In this document: piece by piece, positions 31,965-40,665 of the stretch | How the letters are laid out: the number at the start of each line of letters is the position of its first letter | Position numbering within the stretch: the stretch's first letter is position 1 | Assembly (NCBI GenBank): GCA_022795445.1 | Contig: JAAWGR010000016.1 | Location: 1-44,808 of the forward strand | Direction of reading: 5' to 3' | DNA length: 44,808 bases | DNA from: Oscillibacter sp. | Lineage (GTDB): Bacteria; Bacillota; Clostridia; Oscillospirales; Oscillospiraceae | Translations under genes and position numbers: made by a program | Notes under the pieces: generated by a model | Databases searched by the model: none | Seen by the model: only the letters and a program-made list of their open reading frames with translations | What the model was told of the DNA's origin: nothing

Positions 31965-33737
31965 ATGAAGAGAGTCATGCTTGGCAATGAAGCCATTGCC
32001 AGGGGGGCCTATGAGGCGGGCTGCTTGGTAGCGGCGGCCTATCCCGGCACTCCCAGTACAGAAATTTTACAAAACCTCAGCAAATATAAAGAGGTACAGT
32101 CCGAGTGGTCGGTGAATGAAAAGGTTGCGGCGGAAGTTGCCATCGGTGCATCTATGGCTGGAGTTCGGGCCATGGCGGCGATGAAGCACTTCGGCATGAA
32201 CGTAGCCTCCGATGCTGTGTTTCCCTCGGTTTATGAGGGCGTGACCGGCGCGCTGGTATACATCTGTGCAGACGACCCCGGAATGAACAGCTCCGGCACG
32301 GAGCCGGACAGCCGCAATTTTGCCCCCCATATGAAAATGCCGATGCTGGAGCCTGCCGACAGCCAGGAATGTAAGGACTATACCGCCTTGGCCTTTGCGC
32401 TTTCCGAGCAGTTTGACACGCCGGTGATGGTTCGCACGACCACCCGGGTCAACCACGGCAGCAGCATTGTGGAACTGGGGGAGCGAAAAGAGGTTCCCGT
32501 CCGCCATTATGAGCGGAACATTATGAAAAACACCAACATCCCCGCCATGGCCCGGAACAAGCACAAAACGGTGGAGGAACGGATTGTGAAGCTTCGGGAG
32601 TTCTCTAACCAGACAGAACTGAACCGCGAAGAGTTCCACACCGACGAGCTGGGCGTCATCTGCAACGGCATTTCCTATCAGTACGCAAAGGAGGTGTTTG
32701 GCGACAGCGCTTCGTATTTGAAAATCGGATTCTCCTATCCTCTGCCGGATCAGAAATTGAAGGACTTTGCGGCCAAGGTGAAAAAGGTCTACGTGATTGA
32801 GGAACTCGACCCCTACATGGAAGAACACTGCAAAGCTCTGGGCATTGCTTGCACCGGCAAGGAGTGCCTGCCCCTATGGCTGGAATACTCCGCCAACATC
32901 ATCCGGAAAGGCTTCGGCCTCCCCACAGTGGATGCCGCATATCAAGTGGACGGGGAGACGCCAGTGCGTCCAGCCAGCTTCTGCGCAGGCTGCCCACACC
33001 GGGGGATCTATCACGAGGTCAGCAAGTACGGCAGCAAAATCGTTGCCACTGGCGACATCGGCTGTTATGCGCTGAACATCCATCCGCCTTTCAGCGTGAC
33101 GCACACGATGATTGATATGGGGGGCAGCATTACTGCCGGGATTGGCTTTGAGAAGGCGGAGCGTGTGGCGAAGCGTAATTTCAAGGTTTTCTCCTTCATC
33201 GGGGACTCGACGTTCTTCCACTCCGGCATTACCGGGCTGATCAATGCCGTTTACAACGGCACGAAAACCAGCATTTTCATCCTGGATAACAGCACGACCG
33301 GGATGACCGGCCATCAGGACAACCCTGTCACCGGTATCACGCTGATGAAGGAAGTGACTACGGCTGTCAGCATTCGAAAAGTCGTGGAGGGCTGCGGCGT
33401 AAAGCCGGAGAACATCCGGGTGGTCGACCCTTACGACCTGGAGGCAACCCGGAAGGTGGTTAAGGAGGCATATGAGTCTGAGGAACTGTTTGTGGCCATC
33501 GTCCAGCAGCCTTGCGCCCTGCTGAAGCCGGTAATTGCCGCCCGGAAAGGCCAATATTGCAAGGTCAACGCAGATAAGTGCCGGGACTGCAAAGCGTGCA
33601 TCAACAAGACGGCCTGTCCCGCGCTGATGGTGGGGGAGGGGAAGGTTTCCATTTCTGCCGAGGACTGCAACGGATGCACAATCTGCAAGCAGATTTGCCC
33701 CTTCGATGCGATTGAAAAGGTTGGTGAGACGAAATGA
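31965..33737 (+). CDS. iorA: Indolepyruvate:ferredoxin oxidoreductase, alpha subunit
   Basis: A 590-residue TPP enzyme that oxidises aryl-pyruvates (from Trp, Phe, Tyr transamination) to aryl-acetyl-CoA, reducing ferredoxin. The N-terminal domain starts 'MLGNEAIARGAYEAGCLVAAAYPGTPSTEI'; the TPP motif is 'GDSTFFHSGITGLINAVYN' with 'LDNSTTGMTGHQ'. The C-terminus carries two [4Fe-4S] motifs, 'CRDCKACINKTACP' and 'CNGCTICKQICP'. ATG 31965 has GAGGAGA 8 bp upstream; longer in-frame starts run through the promoter. Its stop overlaps iorB by 4 bp. Confidence 0.95.
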   Translation: MKRVMLGNEAIARGAYEAGCLVAAAYPGTPSTEILQNLSKYKEVQSEWSVNEKVAAEVAIGASMAGVRAMAAMKHFGMNVASDAVFPSVYEGVTGALVYICADDPGMNSSGTEPDSRNFAPHMKMPMLEPADSQECKDYTALAFALSEQFDTPVMVRTTTRVNHGSSIVELGERKEVPVRHYERNIMKNTNIPAMARNKHKTVEERIVKLREFSNQTELNREEFHTDELGVICNGISYQYAKEVFGDSASYLKIGFSYPLPDQKLKDFAAKVKKVYVIEELDPYMEEHCKALGIACTGKECLPLWLEYSANIIRKGFGLPTVDAAYQVDGETPVRPASFCAGCPHRGIYHEVSKYGSKIVATGDIGCYALNIHPPFSVTHTMIDMGGSITAGIGFEKAERVAKRNFKVFSFIGDSTFFHSGITGLINAVYNGTKTSIFILDNSTTGMTGHQDNPVTGITLMKEVTTAVSIRKVVEGCGVKPENIRVVDPYDLEATRKVVKEAYESEELFVAIVQQPCALLKPVIAARKGQYCKVNADKCRDCKACINKTACPALMVGEGKVSISAEDCNGCTICKQICPFDAIEKVGETK

Positions 33738-34315
33738 GTGAAAAGAGAGCGATTGCAATTGTCGGCGTGGGTGGGCAGGGCACCGTACTGACCTCCGACA
33801 TTTTGATTGAGGGTCTGGTAGACTTAGGCTATCAGGTGAAGAAGACGGAGCAGCACGGCCTGTCCCAGCGGGGCGGCTCGGTGAATTGCTTTGTGAAGTA
33901 TGGCGACGAGGTGTATGCTCCTTTGGTGGTAGAGGGCGAGGCAGACGTGGTGCTGGCTTTTGAGAAGATTGAGGCGCTGCGCTGGCTGAAACTGCTGAAA
34001 AAAGGCGGGACGGTGATTGCAAACGACCATGAAATTCTTCCGATTCCTGTCAAGATGGGCAAGGCTGCCTATCCCTCCGACGCCCTGGAAAAGCTGGCGG
34101 AAACCGTAGAGCATACATACATTGTCAAAGCTACCGAGGAAGCCCAGAAGCTGGGCACTGCCAAAGTTACCAGCATTATCCTCCTTGGCGCGCTGGTCAA
34201 GGCCCTGGGGCTGGAGCATTACGATTGGAAAGCGGTTATCCGCCGGAAAGTCCCGGAAAAACTGGTGGACATCAATCTGAAGGCCTACGAAACTGGGTTA
34301 GGGCTGGTTGGATAA
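33734..34315 (+). CDS. iorB: Indolepyruvate:ferredoxin oxidoreductase, beta subunit
   Basis: A 193-residue gamma-type subunit partner of IorA. The N-terminus 'IAIVGVGGQGTVLTSDILIEG' and 'KTEQHGLSQRGGSVNCFVKYG' are diagnostic. The ATGA overlap with iorA shows translational coupling; gdhA follows immediately, so reduced ferredoxin, aryl-acetyl-CoA formation and glutamate recycling are co-expressed. Confidence 0.94.
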   Translation: MSEKRAIAIVGVGGQGTVLTSDILIEGLVDLGYQVKKTEQHGLSQRGGSVNCFVKYGDEVYAPLVVEGEADVVLAFEKIEALRWLKLLKKGGTVIANDHEILPIPVKMGKAAYPSDALEKLAETVEHTYIVKATEEAQKLGTAKVTSIILLGALVKALGLEHYDWKAVIRRKVPEKLVDINLKAYETGLGLVG

Positions 34316-34345
34316 ATGCAGAGTGACTGGGAAGGAGTCTTAGGA

Positions 34346-35695
34346 ATGAATGCATATCTTTCTGGCGTGATTGGGCATGTGAAGGCCCGTCACGCGAACG
34401 AACCGGAATTTGTACAGACTGTGGAGGAAGTGCTCTCCTCCCTGTCGCCGGTAATTGAGAAGCATCCAGAGTACGAGAAGGCCGACTTGCTGACCCGTAT
34501 GGTAGAACCGGAGCGGATGTTCACGTTCCGCATTGTCTGGGAGGATGACGCAGGAAATTGGCATACGAACATCGGCTACCGCTGCCAGTTCAACGGCGCG
34601 ATTGGCCCCTACAAGGGTGGGCTGCGGTTCCAAAAAAACGTGTATCCCGGCATCATTAAATTCCTGGGCTTTGAGCAGGTCTTTAAGAACAGCCTGACGG
34701 GCCTGCCCATTGGCGGCGGCAAGGGCGGTTCTGACTTCGACCCATCAGGGAAATCGGACGCAGAGATCATGCGCTTCTGCCAGAGCTTCATGCAGGCGCT
34801 GTACCGCTACATTGGGCCGGATGTGGATGTTCCCGCAGGCGACATGGGCGTCGGCGCCCGGGAGATCGGCTATTTGTACGGCGAATACCGCCGTTTGAAG
34901 GGAGCGTTTGAGAACGGCGTCCTAACGGGGAAGGGCTTCAGCTACGGCGGCTCCCTGATCCGCCCAGAGGCTACTGGTTACGGCGCGGTATACTACCTGC
35001 AAAATGTTCTTAAGCACGAGGGCAAGGAGCTCAAGGGCAAAACCATTGCTTGTGCAGGCTTTGGCAATGTGACCTGGGGCATCTGCAAAAAAGCGGCGGA
35101 ACTGGGGGCAAAGGTCATAACCCTCTCCGGGCCTGACGGCTACGTCTGCGATCCTGACGGCGTAACCACCAAGGAAAAGATCGCCTATTTAGTGGAAATG
35201 CGTAGTTCTGGCCGGAATAGGGTGCAGGATTATGCGGATAAGTTTGGTGTGGAGTTCCATGCGGGCGAGAAGCCCTGGGGGATAAAAGCAGATATCTGCA
35301 TGCCTTCCGCGATGCAGAACGACGTCCATATGGAACAGGCAAAGCAAATTGCTGCCAACGGCGTAAAATATTATATTGAAGTTGCCAATATGCCCACCAC
35401 AAACGATGCCCTCCGGTTTCTTCTGGAACAGCCTGGTATGATTGTGGCTCCGTCCAAAGCGGTCAATGCAGGCGGCGTGGCAACTTCCGCCTTAGAGATG
35501 GCGCAAAACAGCGAACGCCTGGTTTGGACAGAAGAGGAGGTCGACCGGCAGCTGCGTCAGATCATGGATACGATTTACACGACGAGCGTCCGCGCTGCGG
35601 AGCAGTATGGCCTGGGCTATAATCTTGTAGCAGGTGCGAACATTGCAGGCTTCCAGCGCGTGGCTGACGCCATGATGGCACAGGGCGTCTTCTAA
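34346..35695 (+). CDS. gdhA: Glutamate dehydrogenase
   Basis: A 449-residue hexameric-type (about 450 aa) glutamate dehydrogenase, 2-oxoglutarate plus ammonium to/from glutamate. Seen: 'FRIVWEDDAGNWHTNIGYRCQFN', 'GPYKGGLRF' (substrate-binding), 'GLPIGGGKGGSDFDP' with the catalytic-region Lys, 'VPAGDMGVGAREIGYL', and the Rossmann segment 'IACAGFGNVTWGICKKA'. I chose ATG 34346 (AAGGAG 8 bp upstream) over ATG 34316, which directly follows the iorB stop. Together with transaminases it regenerates 2-oxoglutarate and frees ammonia. Coenzyme preference not judged. Confidence 0.95.
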   Translation: MNAYLSGVIGHVKARHANEPEFVQTVEEVLSSLSPVIEKHPEYEKADLLTRMVEPERMFTFRIVWEDDAGNWHTNIGYRCQFNGAIGPYKGGLRFQKNVYPGIIKFLGFEQVFKNSLTGLPIGGGKGGSDFDPSGKSDAEIMRFCQSFMQALYRYIGPDVDVPAGDMGVGAREIGYLYGEYRRLKGAFENGVLTGKGFSYGGSLIRPEATGYGAVYYLQNVLKHEGKELKGKTIACAGFGNVTWGICKKAAELGAKVITLSGPDGYVCDPDGVTTKEKIAYLVEMRSSGRNRVQDYADKFGVEFHAGEKPWGIKADICMPSAMQNDVHMEQAKQIAANGVKYYIEVANMPTTNDALRFLLEQPGMIVAPSKAVNAGGVATSALEMAQNSERLVWTEEEVDRQLRQIMDTIYTTSVRAAEQYGLGYNLVAGANIAGFQRVADAMMAQGVF

Positions 35696-35730
35696 ACCAG
35701 TTTTCATTTCTGGAATGCGCGTCCTCTCAA

Positions 35731-35775
35731 ACCGGCGCAATGCGGTCTTTTTCACCGCGCTGCGCCGGTCTCTTT
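35731..35775 (+). terminator. Terminator after gdhA
   Basis: Stem ACCGGCGCAATGCGGT (35731-35746) / ACCGCGCTGCGCCGGT (35754-35769) with CTCTTT after it. Confidence 0.7.
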
Positions 35776-35799
35776 CAGAAAAGCCCAACATTCAAACGG

Positions 35800-35829
35800 T
35801 TGCTTTTGAATCTGCGATTGTGATATAAT
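35800..35829 (+). promoter_or_regulatory. Promoter of the PAS/HTH regulator gene
   Basis: -35 TTGCTT (35800-35805), 18 bp, -10 TATAAT (35824-35829). Confidence 0.55.
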
Positions 35830-35892
35830 CGTTCCTGTAAGACGAAGAAAGGTTTTCGGAAGCATTTGCGCCGGAAAAGCAGGAGGACGTTT

Positions 35893-36543
35893 ATGGAAGA
35901 CAATTTGCAATTTATGATCAAGGTTGCCGAAGCGATTGCGCTGGCAAATGGGCCAACGTGTGAGACCGTTGTACATGACAGAGAGTTAAAGATCGTATAC
36001 ATCGCAAACGGAGAGATTTCCGGGCGGAGTGTGGGGCATGTTATGGATGAGAGCGTGTTCCGTTATCTGCTCAACTGGGCAAAAAAGTCCAACAACATTG
36101 TAATCCGCCTGACGCGGAGGGAGACAGGGGAACTAACGAAAGCGACCACCGTTTTCTCGTTCGATTCGGAGGGAAATTATGCCGGGATGCTTTGTTTTAC
36201 CCAAGACCTGACATCCATCAACCAGGCCCGTAACCTCTTGGATTCTATCATGAACGTACAGCCTTTCGACGCGATTGGAGAAAATAACAACATCTCCATC
36301 ACAGATTATGCGCATATGGTGATTGCAGATATTATTAAAGAGGTGGGCAAGCCCTCCACGCTAGGGACAAAGGAAATCAATTTCCGGATCCTCCGGAAGC
36401 TGGAGGAAAAGGGGGTATTTGCCTTGAAGGATGCGGTTCCGCAGGTGTGCGAGATGCTGAACATCTCCCAGGCGACGCTGTACAATTACCTTCGGGAGAT
36501 CCGGGTACAGAGCTCTATGCGGCCATTGGCGAAAATCCGATAA
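35893..36543 (+). CDS. YheO/DauR-type PAS domain transcriptional regulator
   Basis: A 216-residue regulator: N-terminal YheO-like PAS domain ('EAIALANGPTCETVVHDRELKIVYIANGEISGRSVGH', 'FSFDSEGNYAGMLCF'), then a C-terminal DauR-type helix-turn-helix ('RKLEEKGVFALKDAVPQVCEMLNISQATLYNYLREIR'). Members such as DauR control D-arginine catabolism; PAS binding of a small amino acid is plausible. ATG 35893 has AGGAGG 6 bp upstream. It stands between the ior-gdh operon and the next catabolic operon and may regulate either. Confidence 0.88.
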   Translation: MEDNLQFMIKVAEAIALANGPTCETVVHDRELKIVYIANGEISGRSVGHVMDESVFRYLLNWAKKSNNIVIRLTRRETGELTKATTVFSFDSEGNYAGMLCFTQDLTSINQARNLLDSIMNVQPFDAIGENNNISITDYAHMVIADIIKEVGKPSTLGTKEINFRILRKLEEKGVFALKDAVPQVCEMLNISQATLYNYLREIRVQSSMRPLAKIR

Positions 36544-36568
36544 CAAACAGGCTGGTTTGCCGGAATAT

Positions 36569-36623
36569 GAAAAGCAGTTTTTGGAAGGATAGCGAACGGG
36601 CTTCCAAAAACTGCTTTTTCTTA
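36569..36623 (+). terminator. Strong terminator after the regulator
   Basis: A perfect 19-bp inverted repeat GAAAAGCAGTTTTTGGAAG (36569-36587) with its complement starting at 36601, then TTTTTC. Confidence 0.88.
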
Positions 36624-36682
36624 TTGCTGTTTTGGCTAAATCAAAGAACAATTTTTGTTCATGCTTATAAAATTACAATAAA

Positions 36683-36712
36683 TTGAAGAATTATATAGAC
36701 AAATATTATAAT
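36683..36712 (+). promoter_or_regulatory. Promoter of the aminotransferase-NhaC operon
   Basis: -35 TTGAAG (36683-36688), 18 bp, -10 TATAAT (36707-36712), in an A/T-rich stretch 81 bp before the start codon. Confidence 0.7.
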
Positions 36713-36793
36713 AAGTAGTACACTGTAATTGTTGGAAGATTTCACTAAAACCCCGCCCTATAAACGAATGATTTAAAAGAGTGAGGTGCGCCT

Positions 36794-37981
36794 ATGCATG
36801 ATTATGAACCCACAAAGATGAAGCAGATTCCCTTCACCGGCATCCGCCGTATGATGGAAAAGGCCAATAAACTGGCGGCGGAAGGCCATAAGATCATCCA
36901 CTTTGAAATGGGACAGCCTGATTTCGACACGCCTGCCAACATCAAAGAAGCCGCTAAGCGGGCGCTGGATCAGGGACTGACCTCCTATACATCCAATTAT
37001 GGCATCCCCGCTTTACGGAACGCCATTGCAGACAAGCTCCAGCGCATGAACGGGCTGACGGTCGATCCCAACACCGAACTGATGGTCACCACTGGCGGCG
37101 AAGAAGCTGTTGCCGCAGCAATTTTTGCCTTGGCGGAAAAGGGGGACGAGGTATTGGTACCCGACCCTGGTTATATTCCGTATTCCAGCCTGATCAAGCT
37201 GGCAGAGGCCGTCCCTGTACCGGTGCCGCTGAACGAGAGGGACAACTTCTGCTTCGACTTCGAGGCGCTGGAACGGCTGGTATCACCGAAAACCAAGCTG
37301 CTGATCCTCTGCTCTCCTGGGAACCCTACAGGTACAATGATGAGCCAGGAACAGCTGGAGCGGCTGGCGGCTTTCTGTAAGGAACATGGACTTTTGGTAT
37401 TGTCCGACGAAGCCTATGAACAGGTGCTGTACGACGGAAATCGGCATATTTCGATTGCCTCCCTGCCAGGGATGAAAGAGCGCACCATTACAGTGCAGTC
37501 TTTCTCAAAAACATATTCCATGTGTGGTTGGCGTGTGGGCTATCTGGCGGCTCCTCCAGAGCTGATGCGCATTTTGATCCGTGCCCACCAAACCGTAGTT
37601 ATGTGCGCCTGCTCCTTTGCCCAGGCGGGCGCGGCGGAGGCCCTGACCGGTCCCCAGGATTCTCTGTATGAAATGCTCAAGGAGTTTGACCGCCGCCGCA
37701 TGTTGGTTTACCAGGGCCTGCTGGATGCGGGGATTCCCTGCCGAAAGCCCCAGGCTGCGTTCTATGTGTTCCCAGATATCCGGGAATTTGGTATGACGAG
37801 CGTGGAATTTGCCGATTTGCTGCTAGACAAGTACGGCGTCGCCACGGTAGGCGGAGCAGAATTCGGCGCGGAGGGAGAAGGGCACTTGCGTATTTCTTAT
37901 GCCACCTCCTATGAGGATTGTCAAGAGGGCGTTCGTAGAATCCGCCAGTGTGTGGAGGACCTGCGCAGCGGAAGAAAGTAA
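36794..37981 (+). CDS. Class I/II pyridoxal-phosphate aminotransferase
   Basis: A 395-residue fold-type I enzyme. Landmarks: 'HFEMGQPDFDTPANI' near residue 40, 'VTTGGEEAVAAAIFAL' (phosphate cup), 'LCSPGNPTGTMMSQ' near 180, 'VLSDEAYEQVLYDG' (Asp, Tyr), and the PLP lysine in 'SFSKTYSMCGWRVGYLAAP'. Distinct in sequence from the aminotransferase at 17829. GAGGTG lies 6 bp before the ATG. First gene of the operon with NhaC and the flavoprotein; substrate unknown. Confidence 0.92.
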   Translation: MHDYEPTKMKQIPFTGIRRMMEKANKLAAEGHKIIHFEMGQPDFDTPANIKEAAKRALDQGLTSYTSNYGIPALRNAIADKLQRMNGLTVDPNTELMVTTGGEEAVAAAIFALAEKGDEVLVPDPGYIPYSSLIKLAEAVPVPVPLNERDNFCFDFEALERLVSPKTKLLILCSPGNPTGTMMSQEQLERLAAFCKEHGLLVLSDEAYEQVLYDGNRHISIASLPGMKERTITVQSFSKTYSMCGWRVGYLAAPPELMRILIRAHQTVVMCACSFAQAGAAEALTGPQDSLYEMLKEFDRRRMLVYQGLLDAGIPCRKPQAAFYVFPDIREFGMTSVEFADLLLDKYGVATVGGAEFGAEGEGHLRISYATSYEDCQEGVRRIRQCVEDLRSGRK

Positions 37982-38039
37982 CATCTGACGGAAAATACAA
38001 CCAATTCTTTTGGGGTTTAAGAAGGAGAGAGGTATTGTT

Positions 38040-39446
38040 ATGAGCGAAAATAAAAATCGTGAAGCAAAGAAGCCAAGCTTTATACAGGCACTATTGGTCC
38101 TGGTCTGCGTCATCGCTGGGCTGGTTGCGGCTATTCGCAGCGGCGTCGGCATCCAGATTGGCCTGGCAATCGGCGGATGCATCGCCATTTGCGCTTCCAT
38201 ACTGTTCCATGTAAAGTGGGAGGATATTTATCAAAACATTGTCCGCGTGGTGGGTTCCTCTGCCGGTACGCTGCTGATTCTGTTAAGCGTCGGCATGATG
38301 GTCGGCGTATGGATCATCGGCGGCACAGTGCCCTCGCTGTTGTACTACGGGCTAAAACTCTGCTCTCCCACCATTATCGTCCCGCTGACCTTTGTTCTGT
38401 GCGCCATCACGTCGCTGTTTACCGGCAGTTCCTTCGGTTCGATTGCCACCATGGGTTTGGCGTTGTTCGGCGTTGGCACGAGCATGGGCCTTTCCAGTGC
38501 GCTGATGGCTGGCGCAGTGTGTTCCGGTGCATTCTTTGGCGATAAGATGTCCCCTCTCTCCGACACCACGAATGTGGCGGCAGATATGTCCGGGACAAAC
38601 CTCTATTCCCACATCGGCTCCATGCTATATACCACAATTCCCGCCTCTGTGTTTTGCCTGATTTTATACAGCGTGCTGGGCGCCCGTGCTGCGGCAGCCA
38701 GCGCAGATCTGAGCAATGTCCAGGGAATGATTGAAACGCTGGAAACGCAATTTAATATCAGCATCCTTGCCCTAGTGCCCGCCGTACTGGTTCTGGTAGT
38801 TTCTGCACTGCGTGTTCCGGCAGTTCCCGCCATGCTGGGCTGCACGGCTGTCAGCTGCGTTTTTGCCATGGTTCTCCAGGGCATCGACCTCAGTGCGGTT
38901 TTAAGCGCCGCCATGAGCGGCTTCGCCTCTGACAGCGGCAATGAGCTGGTAGATAAGATCCTCTCCCGCGGTGGTATGTCCTCTATGTATGGCACGGTTG
39001 CAATTATTGTTTTCTCCAGTACCATGGGCGCGGCTCTGGAGAGCAGCGGCGTGATTGGAGCCTTGATGGAAGAGGGTCTCCTGAAACGCATCCACAAGCC
39101 CCGCGACCTGATCCTCTCCACCATGGTTTACTGCTACACCCTGCTGTTCATCTCCGGCCACCAGGTTATGCCAATCATCCTGGGCGGACGCACCTTCCGC
39201 CCAGCCTATGACAAAATGGGAGTACAGTCCCGCGTACTTTCCCGTACATTGGAGGACACCTGCACCATTGGCTCCTGCATGGTTCCTTGGGGGACTTCAG
39301 CAGCTTACATGGGCTCTGTGCTCGGCGTTGGGATTTCCTACATCCCGTATTCGTTCTTGAGCTACACAGTGCCGATTGTCGCGGTTATCTATGCTTTCAC
39401 TGGCTGGAATATCTGGATGACGGACAAAGCTGGCGAGGAAAAATAA
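38040..39446 (+). CDS. nhaC: NhaC family Na+/H+ antiporter
   Basis: A membrane protein of 468 residues and about 10-12 helices. NhaC signatures: 'GSSFGSIATMGLALFGVG', 'GAVCSGAFFGDKMSPLSDTTNVAA' (acidic ion-site residues Asp), and 'EDTCTIGSCMVPWGTSAAYMG'. It exchanges Na+ for H+, or, in related forms, a charged metabolite pair such as malate/lactate. Its place inside a catabolic operon suggests import of the substrate or ion homeostasis for it. ATG 38040 follows GAAGGAGAGAGG; an earlier ATG at 38010 is less likely. Confidence 0.9.
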   Translation: MSENKNREAKKPSFIQALLVLVCVIAGLVAAIRSGVGIQIGLAIGGCIAICASILFHVKWEDIYQNIVRVVGSSAGTLLILLSVGMMVGVWIIGGTVPSLLYYGLKLCSPTIIVPLTFVLCAITSLFTGSSFGSIATMGLALFGVGTSMGLSSALMAGAVCSGAFFGDKMSPLSDTTNVAADMSGTNLYSHIGSMLYTTIPASVFCLILYSVLGARAAAASADLSNVQGMIETLETQFNISILALVPAVLVLVVSALRVPAVPAMLGCTAVSCVFAMVLQGIDLSAVLSAAMSGFASDSGNELVDKILSRGGMSSMYGTVAIIVFSSTMGAALESSGVIGALMEEGLLKRIHKPRDLILSTMVYCYTLLFISGHQVMPIILGGRTFRPAYDKMGVQSRVLSRTLEDTCTIGSCMVPWGTSAAYMGSVLGVGISYIPYSFLSYTVPIVAVIYAFTGWNIWMTDKAGEEK

Positions 39447-39459
39447 GCGGAGGTTTTTT

Positions 39460-40653
39460 ATGAGAGGGTGTGAAATGCCCGTTTTGGGCCTGCGGTTCAA
39501 AAATCCCATTGCAGCCGCATCCACCGATATTGCCCGGTCTGTGGAACAGTTTGAAGCGTTTGCGAAAAGCGGCGTTGGGGCGATTATCACCAAATCAGTC
39601 ACAGACGCCCCAGCCCTCCAGAACGACAACATCTCCCGCATCCACGTAACCGATTTGGAACAGAATCCGGTGCGGGGCAGTGTGCCGGAGCAGTATACGC
39701 TGTTTTCCAGGGGCGGCTCCATGGTAAGTATGGAGGCATTTGAGCCGAAAGCTGTGGAAATGCTGAAGATTGCGGAGAAATACCAGACCATCGCCATCGG
39801 CAGCATTGCCGCCGGGCGGACGGAAAACTGGGTTCGGTTTGCGAAACGCTTTGAAGAACTGGGGTTCCCGGCTCTGGAGCTGAACTTTGGCAATCCGCAC
39901 GGCGAAGCGTCTGCGGATAAATTGGGCTTTTTAATTGGGCAGTCTCCGGAACTGTCAGCAGAGATTGTAAAGGCGGTTCAGGGTGCGGTAAAAATCCCGG
40001 TAATCGTTAAAATGACGCCCCAGCTCTCCGATATAACAGGGACGGCGAAGCATTTGGAAGCTTGCGGCGCAAAGGCGGTTACCGTCATGCACCGCTTCCA
40101 AGGGTTGATGGTCGATCCGGAAACGGATGCACCCGTGTTGGGCGGTTGGGCTGCCATCGGCGGGACCTGGATGAAGCCCCTTGCGTTGGCAAACATTGCG
40201 CGTATCTACCGCGGGACAAAACTGACAATTTTTGGCGGAAATGGGGCCAATACGGCACAAGACGTGTACGAATACATGTGCTGCGGCGCAAGCCTTGTGG
40301 AAATCGGCTCTGCATTTATGCTCCGCGGGCCGGAGTACGCCCGGCAGGTGGTGGATACGTTCGTTGCCCTCCTGGAGAAAAAAGGGGTGGAACGCTGCGG
40401 CGGGCTGGTAGGAAAGACAGCAAAGCAGATTGTTCCTTACAAAAATCTTTCTGCCCTGCCGAAGCGGAAAGCGGCATATGACCTGCAAACTTGCGCCGGA
40501 TGTCCAGACAAGCCCTGTGTGGATACCTGTTATTTTCGTGCGCTCCGCGTTGAAAACGGCGCGCTGGTTCACGATGAAACGAAATGCAGCGGGTGCAGCC
40601 TCTGTCAAACCCGCTGCGGCAAAAATGCCATTACCATGCAAATTTTTGAGTGA
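39460..40653 (+). CDS. Dihydroorotate dehydrogenase/PreA-like flavoprotein with two [4Fe-4S] sites
   Basis: A 397-residue FMN TIM-barrel enzyme fused to a C-terminal ferredoxin domain. The DHOD-like part shows 'VLGLRFKNPIAAAS', 'LELNFGNPHGEASAD', 'IPVIVKMTPQLSDI' and 'LTIFGGNGANTAQDVYEYM'. The C-terminus has 'CAGCPDKPCVDTC' and 'CSGCSLCQTRCG'. The closest architecture is the PreA subunit of NAD-dependent dihydropyrimidine dehydrogenase; no PreT partner is next to it, and the PreA catalytic loop is not recognisable, so the reduced substrate is unknown. GGAGG lies 6 bp upstream. Tightly followed by the DUF6282-type gene. Confidence 0.87.
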   Translation: MRGCEMPVLGLRFKNPIAAASTDIARSVEQFEAFAKSGVGAIITKSVTDAPALQNDNISRIHVTDLEQNPVRGSVPEQYTLFSRGGSMVSMEAFEPKAVEMLKIAEKYQTIAIGSIAAGRTENWVRFAKRFEELGFPALELNFGNPHGEASADKLGFLIGQSPELSAEIVKAVQGAVKIPVIVKMTPQLSDITGTAKHLEACGAKAVTVMHRFQGLMVDPETDAPVLGGWAAIGGTWMKPLALANIARIYRGTKLTIFGGNGANTAQDVYEYMCCGASLVEIGSAFMLRGPEYARQVVDTFVALLEKKGVERCGGLVGKTAKQIVPYKNLSALPKRKAAYDLQTCAGCPDKPCVDTCYFRALRVENGALVHDETKCSGCSLCQTRCGKNAITMQIFE

Positions 40654-40665
40654 GGAACGATTGTT

